Source of the DNA: an uncultured Campylobacter sp.
Lineage (GTDB): Bacteria > Campylobacterota > Campylobacteria > Campylobacterales > Campylobacteraceae
Direction: 5' to 3'
Length of the DNA: 5,417 nt
Assembly (NCBI RefSeq): GCF_938045205.1
Contig: NZ_CALIMY010000011.1
Coordinates: 1 to 5,417, forward strand
Shown here: one piece after another, positions 1-4,919 of the stretch
Position numbering within the stretch: the first letter of the stretch is position 1
How the letters are laid out: each line of letters opens with the position of its first letter
The notes under the pieces: model-generated
What the model was told of the DNA's origin: nothing
Database searches by the model: none
The model's input: the letters and a program-made list of their open reading frames with translations, nothing else
Program-made: the position numbers and the translations under genes

Positions 1-90
1 CACGGCGGCGCTCATCTTTGCGTATAATTCACGCAGAGCTGCGGCGCTGTAATCCTGCGCGCTTAAATTGATTAGATCTTTTAGCTTCAA
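1..90 (-). CDS. N-terminal part of an unrecognised early-region protein (runs off the window)
   Basis: An open frame enters from the left edge and covers 30 codons starting MKLKDLINLSAQDYSAAALR. The chosen start is TTG at 90-88, preceded by an AAAGGGG ribosome site about 8 nt upstream. The TTG overlaps the TGA stop of the upstream gene (TTGA, 4 nt shared), the usual sign of translational coupling in an operon. A later in-frame ATG at codon 26 is less likely. The visible part is mostly helix-forming and shows no recognisable motif or signal peptide. Its place downstream of transposition genes suggests an accessory early function. I do not recognise the family. Confidence 0.6.
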   Translation of the reverse strand, partial: MKLKDLINLSAQDYSAAALRELYAKMSAAV

Positions 91-344
91 CTTTTTGTCC
101 CCTTTAACGTCCAACCGCTGCCGAGCCTTTGAGCTCTGCATTTTTCTATCTCTGCGATAGTCTCAAATATCGCTATCCACGCCTTGCGGTTTTTAGGATG
201 GCGCAGCTTCGCAAGGGCGGCTCGCTCGATCATCGCTACCCGTTGGACGCTGATGCCGAATATCGCCGCAAGCTCTTTATAGCTCGTCTCGGCATCATCT
301 CTTAGCTCTCTTGCGCTTTCGCGCCTACTTAGTGCGGCTACCAT
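87..344 (-). CDS. Small DNA-binding protein resembling sigma-70 region 4 (85 aa)
   Basis: Residues about 21-50 (SYKELAAIFG, then ISVQRVAMIERAALAKLRHP) match the pattern of sigma-70 region 4.2: an HTH entered by a Y-x-E-L-A segment, then the RVxxIExxALxKLRHP helix that reads the -35 box in full sigma factors. No region 2 or 3 is present, so it cannot be a complete sigma factor. It is more likely a DNA-binding regulator or an RNA polymerase-associated modifier of phage transcription. Residues 51-85 are basic and contain no known motif. ATG at 344 is preferred over an in-frame TTG at 359, because the TTG has no ribosome site and would lengthen the overlap with the upstream gene, which is already 20 nt. 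It overlaps the next gene by 4 nt. Mu has its activator Mor later in its early operon; an equivalent role here is only an inference. Confidence 0.75.
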   Translation of the reverse strand: MVAALSRRESARELRDDAETSYKELAAIFGISVQRVAMIERAALAKLRHPKNRKAWIAIFETIAEIEKCRAQRLGSGWTLKGTKS

Positions 345-489
345 CTTTCTTCTCTTCAAATAGCACGCGCTGCTTATGCTCGCCCACTTTACCGATGTTA
401 AAGCTCTCGACCGGGCGCAGGTAGCCCATCACGCGAGTATAGACGATGCACTTGGTGCGTTTTGTTTCAAGTTCTTTAGGAAATTTCAT
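325..489 (-). CDS. 54-aa protein resembling the glycyl-radical C-terminal tail of anaerobic ribonucleotide reductase (NrdD)
   Basis: Residues 13-42 read KCIVYTRVMGYLRPVESFNI and then GKVGEHKQRV. In class III ribonucleotide reductase (NrdD) the last residues contain the radical glycine in an RVxGY setting, followed by a P...FN/WNxGKxxE stretch. Here R19-V20-M21-G22-Y23 and N31-I-G-K34 fit that pattern, so G22 would be the radical glycine. The ten-stranded barrel, the ATP cone and the metal-binding cysteines of full NrdD (about 600-700 aa) are absent; only C14 remains. Start ATG 489 has an excellent AAGGAG site 6 nt upstream; an in-frame extension to 546 lacks this. The gap from the preceding stop (500) is 10 nt. 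Possible roles are a replaceable radical tail, as GrcA/YfiD is for pyruvate formate-lyase, a modulator of host NrdD, or a domain reused for another purpose. The motif match is strong; the function is inference. Confidence 0.75.
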   Translation of the reverse strand: MKFPKELETKRTKCIVYTRVMGYLRPVESFNIGKVGEHKQRVLFEEKKDGSRTK

Positions 490-499
490 ATCCGCTCCT

Positions 500-741
500 T
501 TATTTGACTTTATAAGACGCCCGCACGGGGCGCCATTTAAAATCAAAGTCGCCTAGCTCCAGATCGTCCCGAATCCGCGGCGGAAGTACGGGATCGGTAC
601 CGCTATGCTCTCGCGGTGTCTTCTCTTTGTAATCCAGCCCCGCGGGGTGCGAAATAGAATGAATGAGTGCGCGATTATGATCTCGTCTTTGCAAGCTTTT
701 AGATCGCTCATTTTCATATTTGTATCTTTTGAAATTTTCAT
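500..741 (-). pseudogene. Reconstructed ~80-aa small gene requiring a -1 frame change between about 640 and 680
   Basis: If the start at 741 is joined to the -1 frame, the product is about 80 aa: a Lys-rich N-terminus followed by HPAGLDYKEKTPREHSGTDP and then a Leu/Asp/Glu-rich end with the tail DFDFKWRPVRASYKVK. The second frame uses codons as its neighbours do (GAT, GAG, AAA, TTT). Its TAA stop at 502-500 lies directly before the AAGGAG site of the next gene, giving the tight spacing seen elsewhere in this operon. On its own this frame has only an unsupported TTG at 694. I see no classical X-XXY-YYZ slippery heptamer in the switch region, so a one-base indel (mutation or sequencing error) is more likely than programmed frameshifting. 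Two overlapping genes remain possible. Family not recognised. Confidence 0.4.
553..741 (-). CDS. Small early-region protein, 62-aa reading frame; distal half probably out of frame
   Basis: ATG at 741 follows a near-perfect AAGGAG ribosome site with 6-nt spacing, 28 nt after the ATPase gene, so translation surely starts here. The first ~26 residues (MKISKDTNMKMSDLKACKDE and a few more) have ordinary composition. After that this frame becomes rich in Arg and Trp and proline-containing repeats of CGC/CGG codons, typical of a wrong-frame reading. It ends at 553, leaving a 63-nt gap before the next start, which is unusual in this compact operon. The -1 frame is open and looks coding from about 670 to 500. 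I therefore think the true product needs the other frame for its second half (see 500-741). Function unknown. Confidence 0.45.
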   Translation of the reverse strand: MKISKDTNMKMSDLKACKDEIIIAHSFILFRTPRGWITKRRHRESIAVPIPYFRRGFGTIWS

Positions 742-751
742 TTTTATCTCC

Positions 752-776
752 TTACAACCGTTACAACTATTACAAC
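752..776 (-). repeat. Three tandem GTTGTAA repeats at 9-bp steps
   Basis: On the minus strand GTTGTAA occurs three times at exact 9-bp intervals (plus-strand TTACAAC at 752-758, 761-767 and 770-776). The first copy contains the TAA stop of the ATPase gene and the last abuts the ribosome site of the next gene. Position suggests a binding or translational control site, or a small replication-slippage product. Confidence 0.5.
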
Positions 777-1699
777 AAAAGCATCTTCGTAGCTTCTTTT
801 ACTACGTCTTCATTTATCGTGCCGCCGCCGTATTCACAAAGCATTCTCGAACGCCTTAAAAGCTTCTCGGTCTTTCTGAAATTTCCCTTTGCAAGCCTTT
901 GTATCAGCCCTACGCAGTCCTTATCTTCTACGCCGAAGCTTTTGCAAACCTCTTTGAGATCATCGGATATGATCTGATTATCATCGTTTAGATAGCTGAG
1001 ACCACCCAAGATCCATTTATTGCCGACGCGCGAACTGAGTTGCTCTAAGGCGTCGCCGCTTCGCGAAGAGGTCAAATTTAGCTGCAATTTGTTTGTGCCG
1101 ACAAGCACTAGCGGCGCGCGGCTAAAATCGTGCATTCTTCGCAGGCTCTCCAGTGCACGATACGGAAGGTGCTCCGCCTCGTCTATGATGATCGTTTTAC
1201 TGAGCTTTTTCAGCTCGGCCGCACTACGACGGATCAGATCGTCGATGCACCCCTTGCTCTCCAATCCGAGCTCAGCCGTTAAAATTTTAAAAAGGCTTTT
1301 TGCAGACGTGTTGATCGTAGCTTCAATGAGGATGCTATCCGGATGCGTGCGAACATATTCTTTAATAGCCCTCGTCTTTCCGCTGCCTGCCGCGCCGCTA
1401 ATCATTGCCATATCGCGATCTTTTACCGCCCAGTTGATGACTGCATGGATGCTTTTCGCATCGCGGGTTTTGATGAAAGGCAGCTCATCTTGCGTTACAT
1501 CGATTTTTTTGATAAAATTATCAATGTAGTTTTTTGCGGGTCCTTCTACTTTGTGTGCATATTTGTAGGAGGATCCCTCCTTGATATATCCCGAAATATA
1601 TGCGGGATTAATCCCCAAAAGCTTTGCGAATTTGTTTTGGCTCATACCGCTTTTTTCGTTCGCTTTTATGAACGCCACGATTTCGTGTGCCAGCTTCAT
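770..1699 (-). CDS. B: MuB-type AAA+ ATPase, transposition target-DNA activator (309 aa)
   Basis: Mu B binds target DNA in an ATP-dependent way, forms filaments, delivers target to the transposase and stimulates strand transfer. This protein has the same plan and length (Mu B is about 312 aa). An N-terminal HTH spans residues ~18-40 (MSQNKFAKLLGINPAYISGY). Walker A is GAAGSGKT at 102-109, Walker B is TIIIDEAEHL at 169-178, a sensor-1-like LVLVGTN lies at 197-203, and R224 in LSSRV is a possible arginine finger. The basic C-terminal region (~265-290) resembles the DNA- and A-interacting end of the family. I chose ATG 1699 because AAGGA sits 6 nt upstream; the in-frame ATG at 1705 directly touches that AAGGA. 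The gene lies 86 nt after the transposase stop, separated by an AT-rich palindromic spacer, and is followed 28 nt later by the next gene. No truncation is seen. Confidence 0.9.
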   Translation of the reverse strand: MKLAHEIVAFIKANEKSGMSQNKFAKLLGINPAYISGYIKEGSSYKYAHKVEGPAKNYIDNFIKKIDVTQDELPFIKTRDAKSIHAVINWAVKDRDMAMISGAAGSGKTRAIKEYVRTHPDSILIEATINTSAKSLFKILTAELGLESKGCIDDLIRRSAAELKKLSKTIIIDEAEHLPYRALESLRRMHDFSRAPLVLVGTNKLQLNLTSSRSGDALEQLSSRVGNKWILGGLSYLNDDNQIISDDLKEVCKSFGVEDKDCVGLIQRLAKGNFRKTEKLLRRSRMLCEYGGGTINEDVVKEATKMLLL

Positions 1700-1713
1700 G
1701 TTCATTCCTTTCT

Positions 1714-1769
1714 TTTAAAATTCAAAGTCTTTAAAATCCGTTTAAAGCCCTTTAAAAAGCACTTTTAAA
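1714..1769. promoter_or_regulatory. Cluster of TTTAAA palindromes in the A-B gap, possible operator
   Basis: Five TTTAAA hexamers occur in 56 bp (starting at 1714, 1730, 1741, 1751, 1764). Two pairs form 16-bp sites: TTTAAAGCCCTTTAAA at 1741-1756 (perfect 7-bp arms, 2-bp centre) and the weaker ATTCAAAGTCTTTAAA at 1720-1735. The latter matches the early-region palindrome at 4184-4199 in 12 of 16 positions. Such AT-rich motifs can arise by chance, but the shared size and 2-bp centre suggest a regulator site. No good -10 box is seen on the minus strand here. Confidence 0.35.
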
Positions 1770-1778
1770 ATGCTTTTT
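1754..1778 (-). terminator. AT-rich hairpin between transposase and ATPase genes (weak or partial terminator/attenuator)
   Basis: AAAAAGCA (1754-1761) pairs perfectly with TGCTTTTT (1771-1778) around a 9-nt loop. It starts 8 nt after the transposase stop. The stem has only two G-C pairs and no separate U-run follows on the minus strand, so termination would be inefficient. It could reduce transcription of B relative to A or protect the mRNA end. Confidence 0.3.
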
Positions 1779-1785
1779 GAAAAGC

Positions 1786-3849
1786 TTATTCACCGCTCGC
1801 CATCTCTATGGCGTCATCGAGGCTAAATTTAGCCCTCTGTTTCGCTACACTCACTTCTAAACTCTCATAATTAAACGCTTTGGCGCTGATTTCGTTTATC
1901 TCTTTTTGGGTTTTAATCGTTTCCTTTACGGCTTTTACCTGGTCGTTATCTTCATAAACAAAATTTTCAGGCTTTAGAGCTTCTTTATGCGCCGCAAGCA
2001 TTACCTCGAGGTCATAATCGACGTTTAGTCTCGTAAACTCGCTGAATTCTGCTCGCTTGATGACAGATCGAATAGCCTTCATCTCATCCTTAAAGACCTT
2101 TTTGACCATCTTATACATCTCGGCGCTCATCGGGCAAATGTTTTTATCTCTTGCTTCACAGATGAAATTTCCATCCCTATCAAATACAAACACGCTGCTT
2201 ACGTCATCGATATTTTCGCTTATGAATACTTCCGTGCCTACGCTCGGCAAAAATTGGCTGACAAATTGCATCGCCTCGTAATTAATGCCTTTTTTGCTTA
2301 CCACTCGGGACACAAGACCGCCCGCATGAAGCATAAACTCATCGAGCCTAACGCCCTTTAGCGGTGTATCGTCGGCATTCCATCTATTTATCGGGCTGTT
2401 TCTCTTTCTGCCCACACTCATTAGATCCCAGCTTAATACTTCGGTTTCAAATCTATCCCGCACCTGCTGCAGGGTTAGCAAGTATTTTAAATTCGTCTTT
2501 TTAGGTAGTCCGTTTTCATCTTTGGCGTGCCTTTCTTTTTTAGGCGTACGCTGCTCTACCGCCTCGCGCATTGCGAGATTAAATCCGATATAGCCCGGCG
2601 TTTGTGAAATCCCGCCGTGCTGGAGCGTGCCGAAATGTCTTTCCACAAATCCCTTCTCGTCGCCGCTGTATGCGATAGCTCTGTCGTAATCGATCCCTAG
2701 CCCGTTTAATAGGTGCTGAAATTGATCGCTTAGATAATCCTTGCCGTTATCACCCTTGATAAAGTCCGGCTTTCCAAATTTGCTTAGAGCTTTCCACATC
2801 AACCGAATTAGCCCTAAAGCGTTTGATTTTCGCTCGATACTCGCTACGCAGCGACCGCTATAAACATCGACTATACTTAGCACGTTTGCACGTATTGCTT
2901 CGCCTTTTTCGCCGTCGCGCACCATCACGTCAAGCGGCGAGCTATCTATCTGCCAGCATTGATTTCTGCGCGTGATGATCTCGCCTTGATCTCCCATGGC
3001 AGGCTGCATATAGCTTTTTGCCTTATCTTCGCCCTTGGTTATCATCACGTATTCGAGCCGATTGGCGGGGTCGGCGTAATAATTATCCAAATACCTTTTT
3101 ACGACGCCCGCATCAAAGAGCGGCTTTATGGTACCGCATAAAAATTTAGGATAATTTTGCGGCTCACCGCGACGGCTAAAATATTCTTTATGTAGATCTC
3201 GCCAAAGCTGAGCGACATTTAGACCGCCCGCGCCGTAAGCGCGAAATTTATCAAGCACGAACTCGCTCATCCACGGCTCAAGCTTGCTTTCGCTCTTTCT
3301 GTGTTTACCGCGATTATCTACCAAAGCGACCGCGCCGCCTGCCTTATACGCTCTTTGCCATCTAAAAAGGTTTGCTTCGCTCACACCGAAGCTTTCGCAA
3401 AACTTTTTAGAGGGCACGTTGCTCTTCTTCGCCTCTTCCCACTCTTTGAGAATTTTAATCTTCTCGCTTGCCTTGCTTTTATCTGCAGGGCTTAGCATCG
3501 CATAGCTTGAACCGCCCGGCTCGTCCGTTCCGCTTTTTTGCTCTCTTACATCTTGTGCGCCGTGATTGCTTTTTATGTCGCTAAATTTCATCTGTTTTAC
3601 TCCGTTTTCAGAAGCGGTATCGCTTAGCCATACGTTTATATTTTTGTCGATTTTTTCGCGCTTGATAGCAGCGTCAATATCTGCGATGCCGACCTCAAAA
3701 AGCAGCTTTACCCCGCCGCGGCTTCTAGCGCCGACGTTTTGAAGGCGGATGAATGGGTATTTGAGGGAGTGGCGACGCGAAGCTTCCTTTAATGCGCTCG
3801 AAGAGACGCTAAAAATCTTAGCTGCCGCCGTAGTCTCGACATACAACAT
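1786..3849 (-). CDS. A: MuA-type DDE transposase (687 aa)
   Basis: This enzyme nicks the phage ends and joins them to target DNA. In order: an N-terminal Mu-type winged HTH (about 1-65, with VETTAAAKIFSVSSSALKEA at 4-23), the domain that in Mu binds the internal enhancer. A second HTH lies at ~130-170 (VPSKKFCESFGVSEANLFRW), followed by a basic end-binding segment at ~185-230. The RNase H-like catalytic core has D302 (WQIDSSPLDV), D367 (KGDNGKDY) and E403 (GFVERHFGT). A Mu-type C-terminal beta-barrel spans ~475-570, and a charged helical tail (~580-687) would contact the B protein. Length is close to Mu A (663 aa). The D-to-E gap is 35 residues, shorter than in Mu A and like most DD(35)E enzymes. 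ATG 3849 is chosen over TTG 3852: AAGG sits 7 nt upstream and TGATG couples it to the preceding stop. All catalytic residues are present, so it is probably active. Confidence 0.95.
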   Translation of the reverse strand: MLYVETTAAAKIFSVSSSALKEASRRHSLKYPFIRLQNVGARSRGGVKLLFEVGIADIDAAIKREKIDKNINVWLSDTASENGVKQMKFSDIKSNHGAQDVREQKSGTDEPGGSSYAMLSPADKSKASEKIKILKEWEEAKKSNVPSKKFCESFGVSEANLFRWQRAYKAGGAVALVDNRGKHRKSESKLEPWMSEFVLDKFRAYGAGGLNVAQLWRDLHKEYFSRRGEPQNYPKFLCGTIKPLFDAGVVKRYLDNYYADPANRLEYVMITKGEDKAKSYMQPAMGDQGEIITRRNQCWQIDSSPLDVMVRDGEKGEAIRANVLSIVDVYSGRCVASIERKSNALGLIRLMWKALSKFGKPDFIKGDNGKDYLSDQFQHLLNGLGIDYDRAIAYSGDEKGFVERHFGTLQHGGISQTPGYIGFNLAMREAVEQRTPKKERHAKDENGLPKKTNLKYLLTLQQVRDRFETEVLSWDLMSVGRKRNSPINRWNADDTPLKGVRLDEFMLHAGGLVSRVVSKKGINYEAMQFVSQFLPSVGTEVFISENIDDVSSVFVFDRDGNFICEARDKNICPMSAEMYKMVKKVFKDEMKAIRSVIKRAEFSEFTRLNVDYDLEVMLAAHKEALKPENFVYEDNDQVKAVKETIKTQKEINEISAKAFNYESLEVSVAKQRAKFSLDDAIEMASGE

Positions 3850-4082
3850 CAACTAGCCTTTTTATCCGCTTCTTCGTCTTGTTTTTTGATAAATCCTACA
3901 GGCATCTGTTTGATTATGCCCTCGCTCAAAAGCGCTTCGAATACCTTTTTCGACGTCTTAAAATTCTTATTTCCGAGCACTTCGCCGTTGATTACCATAT
4001 AGGTAGTACGCTCGCTTAGATTATGCTTTTTCGCCCACTGCCTAATGCTTATGCAGTTATTTTTAAAATAATCCCTTATCAC
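3849..4082 (-). CDS. Small HTH regulator in the Ner position (77 aa)
   Basis: First gene of the leftward early operon. Residues ~11-34 (ISIRQWAKKHNLSERTTYMV then INGE) form a Cro/XRE-like HTH; the rest is a short helical segment (KKVFEALLSEGIIKQM) and a charged tail (KKQDEEADKKAS). In Mu, Ner occupies this place and turns down both the early and repressor promoters; the same role is inferred from size, fold and position, not from clear sequence identity. Start is GTG 4082 with AAGGAG 7 nt upstream. Its TGA overlaps the transposase ATG (TGATG). A ~114-nt leader containing palindromes precedes it. Confidence 0.75.
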   Translation of the reverse strand: MIRDYFKNNCISIRQWAKKHNLSERTTYMVINGEVLGNKNFKTSKKVFEALLSEGIIKQMPVGFIKKQDEEADKKAS

Positions 4083-4100
4083 CTGGCAACTCCTTCCATC

Positions 4101-4130
4101 TAGATTTTTATTGTTAAAAATAGAAATCTA
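4101..4130 (-). promoter_or_regulatory. Leader hairpin upstream of the early operon's first ribosome site
   Basis: TAGATTTTTAT (4101-4111) pairs with ATAGAAATCTA (4120-4130) over 11 bp with one G-T wobble and an 8-nt loop. In the leftward transcript it would fold and end 5 nt before the AAGGAG (4095-4090) of the Ner-position gene. It could expose or shield that ribosome site, or act at DNA level as an operator. Confidence 0.4.
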
Positions 4131-4138
4131 AGACTTTT

Positions 4139-4154
4139 TTACAAACCTTTGAAA
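4139..4154. promoter_or_regulatory. 16-bp palindromic operator candidate (distal copy)
   Basis: TTACAAACCTTTGAAA has arms TTACAAA/TTTGAAA (6 of 7 pairs) around a 2-bp centre, the same plan as the better site at 4184-4199, with centres 45 bp apart. It overlaps a possible -35 (TTGAAA, 4149-4154) for rightward transcription. Likely bound by the Ner-like protein or the repressor; which one cannot be told. Confidence 0.4.
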
Positions 4155-4179
4155 GTTTTAATCCCGAATGGGGTATAAT
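4149..4179 (+). promoter_or_regulatory. Candidate rightward promoter for the repressor (face-to-face with the early promoter)
   Basis: A perfect -10 TATAAT lies at 4174-4179 with TTGAAA at 4149-4154, spacing 19 bp, predicted start about 4186. The RNA would have a ~90-nt leader before the repressor ATG and would run through the leftward promoter, as Mu's repressor and early promoters do. Campylobacter promoters often lack a strong -35, so the -10 alone is meaningful. A second candidate lies closer to the gene (4224-4251). Confidence 0.45.
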
Positions 4180-4183
4180 TCTT

Positions 4184-4199
4184 TTTCAAAGATTTGAAA
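4184..4199. promoter_or_regulatory. 16-bp palindromic operator over the early transcription start
   Basis: TTTCAAAGATTTGAAA is a perfect 7-bp inverted repeat with a 2-bp centre. It covers the predicted start (about 4195) of the leftward early transcript, so a bound protein would block initiation. Related sites are at 4139-4154 and in the A-B gap (1720-1735, 1741-1756). Confidence 0.5.
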
Positions 4200-4201
4200 G
4201 T

Positions 4202-4230
4202 ATTATATAGTATTTTTACCTTATTGTCAA
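4202..4230 (-). promoter_or_regulatory. Leftward early promoter, perfect sigma-70 consensus
   Basis: On the minus strand TTGACA (4230-4225) is followed after exactly 17 bp by TATAAT (4207-4202), matching both consensus hexamers at optimal spacing. Predicted start is about 4195, giving a ~114-nt leader to the GTG at 4082. It is correctly placed to drive the Ner-like gene, A, B and the small genes. Its -35 lies inside the ACCTT/AAGGT operator and its start inside the 4184-4199 palindrome, so strong intrinsic activity is probably held off by repressor. Confidence 0.8.
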
Positions 4231-4244
4231 GGTTAAAATACCTT
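4218..4244. promoter_or_regulatory. Three alternating ACCTT half-sites at 11-bp steps, repressor operator candidate
   Basis: ACCTT at 4218-4222, AAGGT at 4229-4233 and ACCTT at 4240-4244 are spaced exactly 11 bp apart in alternating orientation, so all face one side of the helix. The first two make a 16-bp palindrome enclosing the early -35; TACCTTAT recurs at 4217 and 4239. A protein bound here would block the leftward promoter and could control the nearby rightward one. The S24 repressor is the obvious binder, by inference. Confidence 0.5.
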
Positions 4245-4251
4245 ATAAAAT
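4224..4251 (+). promoter_or_regulatory. Alternative rightward repressor promoter, back-to-back with the early promoter
   Basis: TTGTCA at 4224-4229 and TAAAAT at 4246-4251 are 16 bp apart, giving a start near 4258 and a short leader before AAAGG and the ATG at 4277. Its -35 occupies nearly the same bases as the leftward -35 on the other strand. Both hexamers are imperfect, so it ranks as a plausible weaker promoter. Confidence 0.35.
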
Positions 4252-4276
4252 AAAATTTTTAATCGAAAGGGCAGAA

Positions 4277-4900
4277 ATGGGCACTCAAAGGGATAAAATT
4301 ATATTTGAAAATATGAAAAAATTTTTTAAAGTTGACAGCCTCGAAGATGTGGCGGAAAGGCTCGGATACTCTAGGAATACGGCTGCTACATGGCGCTCAA
4401 AAGGAATAACCTCAACGGCAAAATTAAAATTTGCTAATTTGAGCGCCAACAAGGTTAATAAACCATATAACGACCACGCCTATTTAAGATATTTCGAAGA
4501 TGTAACGGCGAGTGCTGGTTATGGCTCAAACAACGACACGCAAAATTACTCTATAATCCCTATCGGTAGAGATTTCATGGAGCAAGTGTTAAAAATACCT
4601 CTTAAAAATTACGATGTAATCAAAGTTTATGGAGATAGTATGGAGCCATTCGCCCAAGATGGCGACGCTGTAGTGGTTGATTTGGACGCAGAGGTAAAAA
4701 ATGGCGATATCGTCATAGCAAATATCGGCGGAGATGCATATATGAAAAAATTTTTAAGAGATAATATACACAAAGAAATAAAACTAACATCGTTAAATAG
4801 CTTTTATCAAGACATTGTTTTAAAGGGGGCAGAAATAGATCAGCTAAAAATAGTGGGCAAGGTTCAGTGCAAATTTAATATCAATGTAAAAATATTTTAA
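4277..4900 (+). CDS. Phage repressor with HTH and self-cleaving S24 (LexA/CI) protease domain (207 aa)
   Basis: Residues ~18-45 form an HTH (DSLEDVAERLGYSRNTAATW) like CI-type repressors. A linker holds A80-G81 in TASAGYGS, the typical Ala-Gly self-cleavage bond. The C-terminal S24 domain (~92-205) has the nucleophile S121 in VYGDSMEP, the DGD turn at 128-130, and the general base K157 in DAYMKK. Such repressors keep the lysogen silent and cut themselves when RecA filaments form after DNA damage. Start ATG 4277 has AAAGG 6 nt upstream. The gene is divergent from the early operon and points toward the phage end, as c does in Mu. Its coding is more AT-rich than A and B, hinting at a different origin. 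Mu's own c repressor lacks this protease domain; lambda-like repressors are known in other transposable phages. Protease identification is strong; target sites are inferred. Confidence 0.9.
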   Translation: MGTQRDKIIFENMKKFFKVDSLEDVAERLGYSRNTAATWRSKGITSTAKLKFANLSANKVNKPYNDHAYLRYFEDVTASAGYGSNNDTQNYSIIPIGRDFMEQVLKIPLKNYDVIKVYGDSMEPFAQDGDAVVVDLDAEVKNGDIVIANIGGDAYMKKFLRDNIHKEIKLTSLNSFYQDIVLKGAEIDQLKIVGKVQCKFNINVKIF

Positions 4901-4919
4901 AATATAAAAATAACCTTAA

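Noticed and set aside
325..546. Longer start for the NrdD-tail protein (ATT/TTG region at 546)
   Set aside because: The extension would overlap the preceding gene's end and has no ribosome site, whereas ATG 489 has a near-ideal one.
605..977. Two overlapping plus-strand frames of about 85 codons
   Set aside because: They cross the ATPase gene end and the small gene on the opposite strand; Phe/Ser/Leu-rich shadow composition and no start signal.
1020..1529. A 169-codon open frame on the plus strand
   Set aside because: It lies wholly opposite the MuB-type ATPase gene, has no ribosome site, and shows Ser/Arg/Leu-rich composition typical of an antisense reading.
1343..1768. A 141-codon open frame on the plus strand
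   Set aside because: Antisense to the start of the ATPase gene and the AT-rich spacer; Cys/Phe/His-rich composition and no ribosome site.
3849..4900. Toxin-antitoxin pair from a small HTH gene beside a larger divergent gene
   Set aside because: The larger gene has a clear S24 repressor domain and the small gene leads the transposition operon, which fits the Mu-type repressor/Ner layout.
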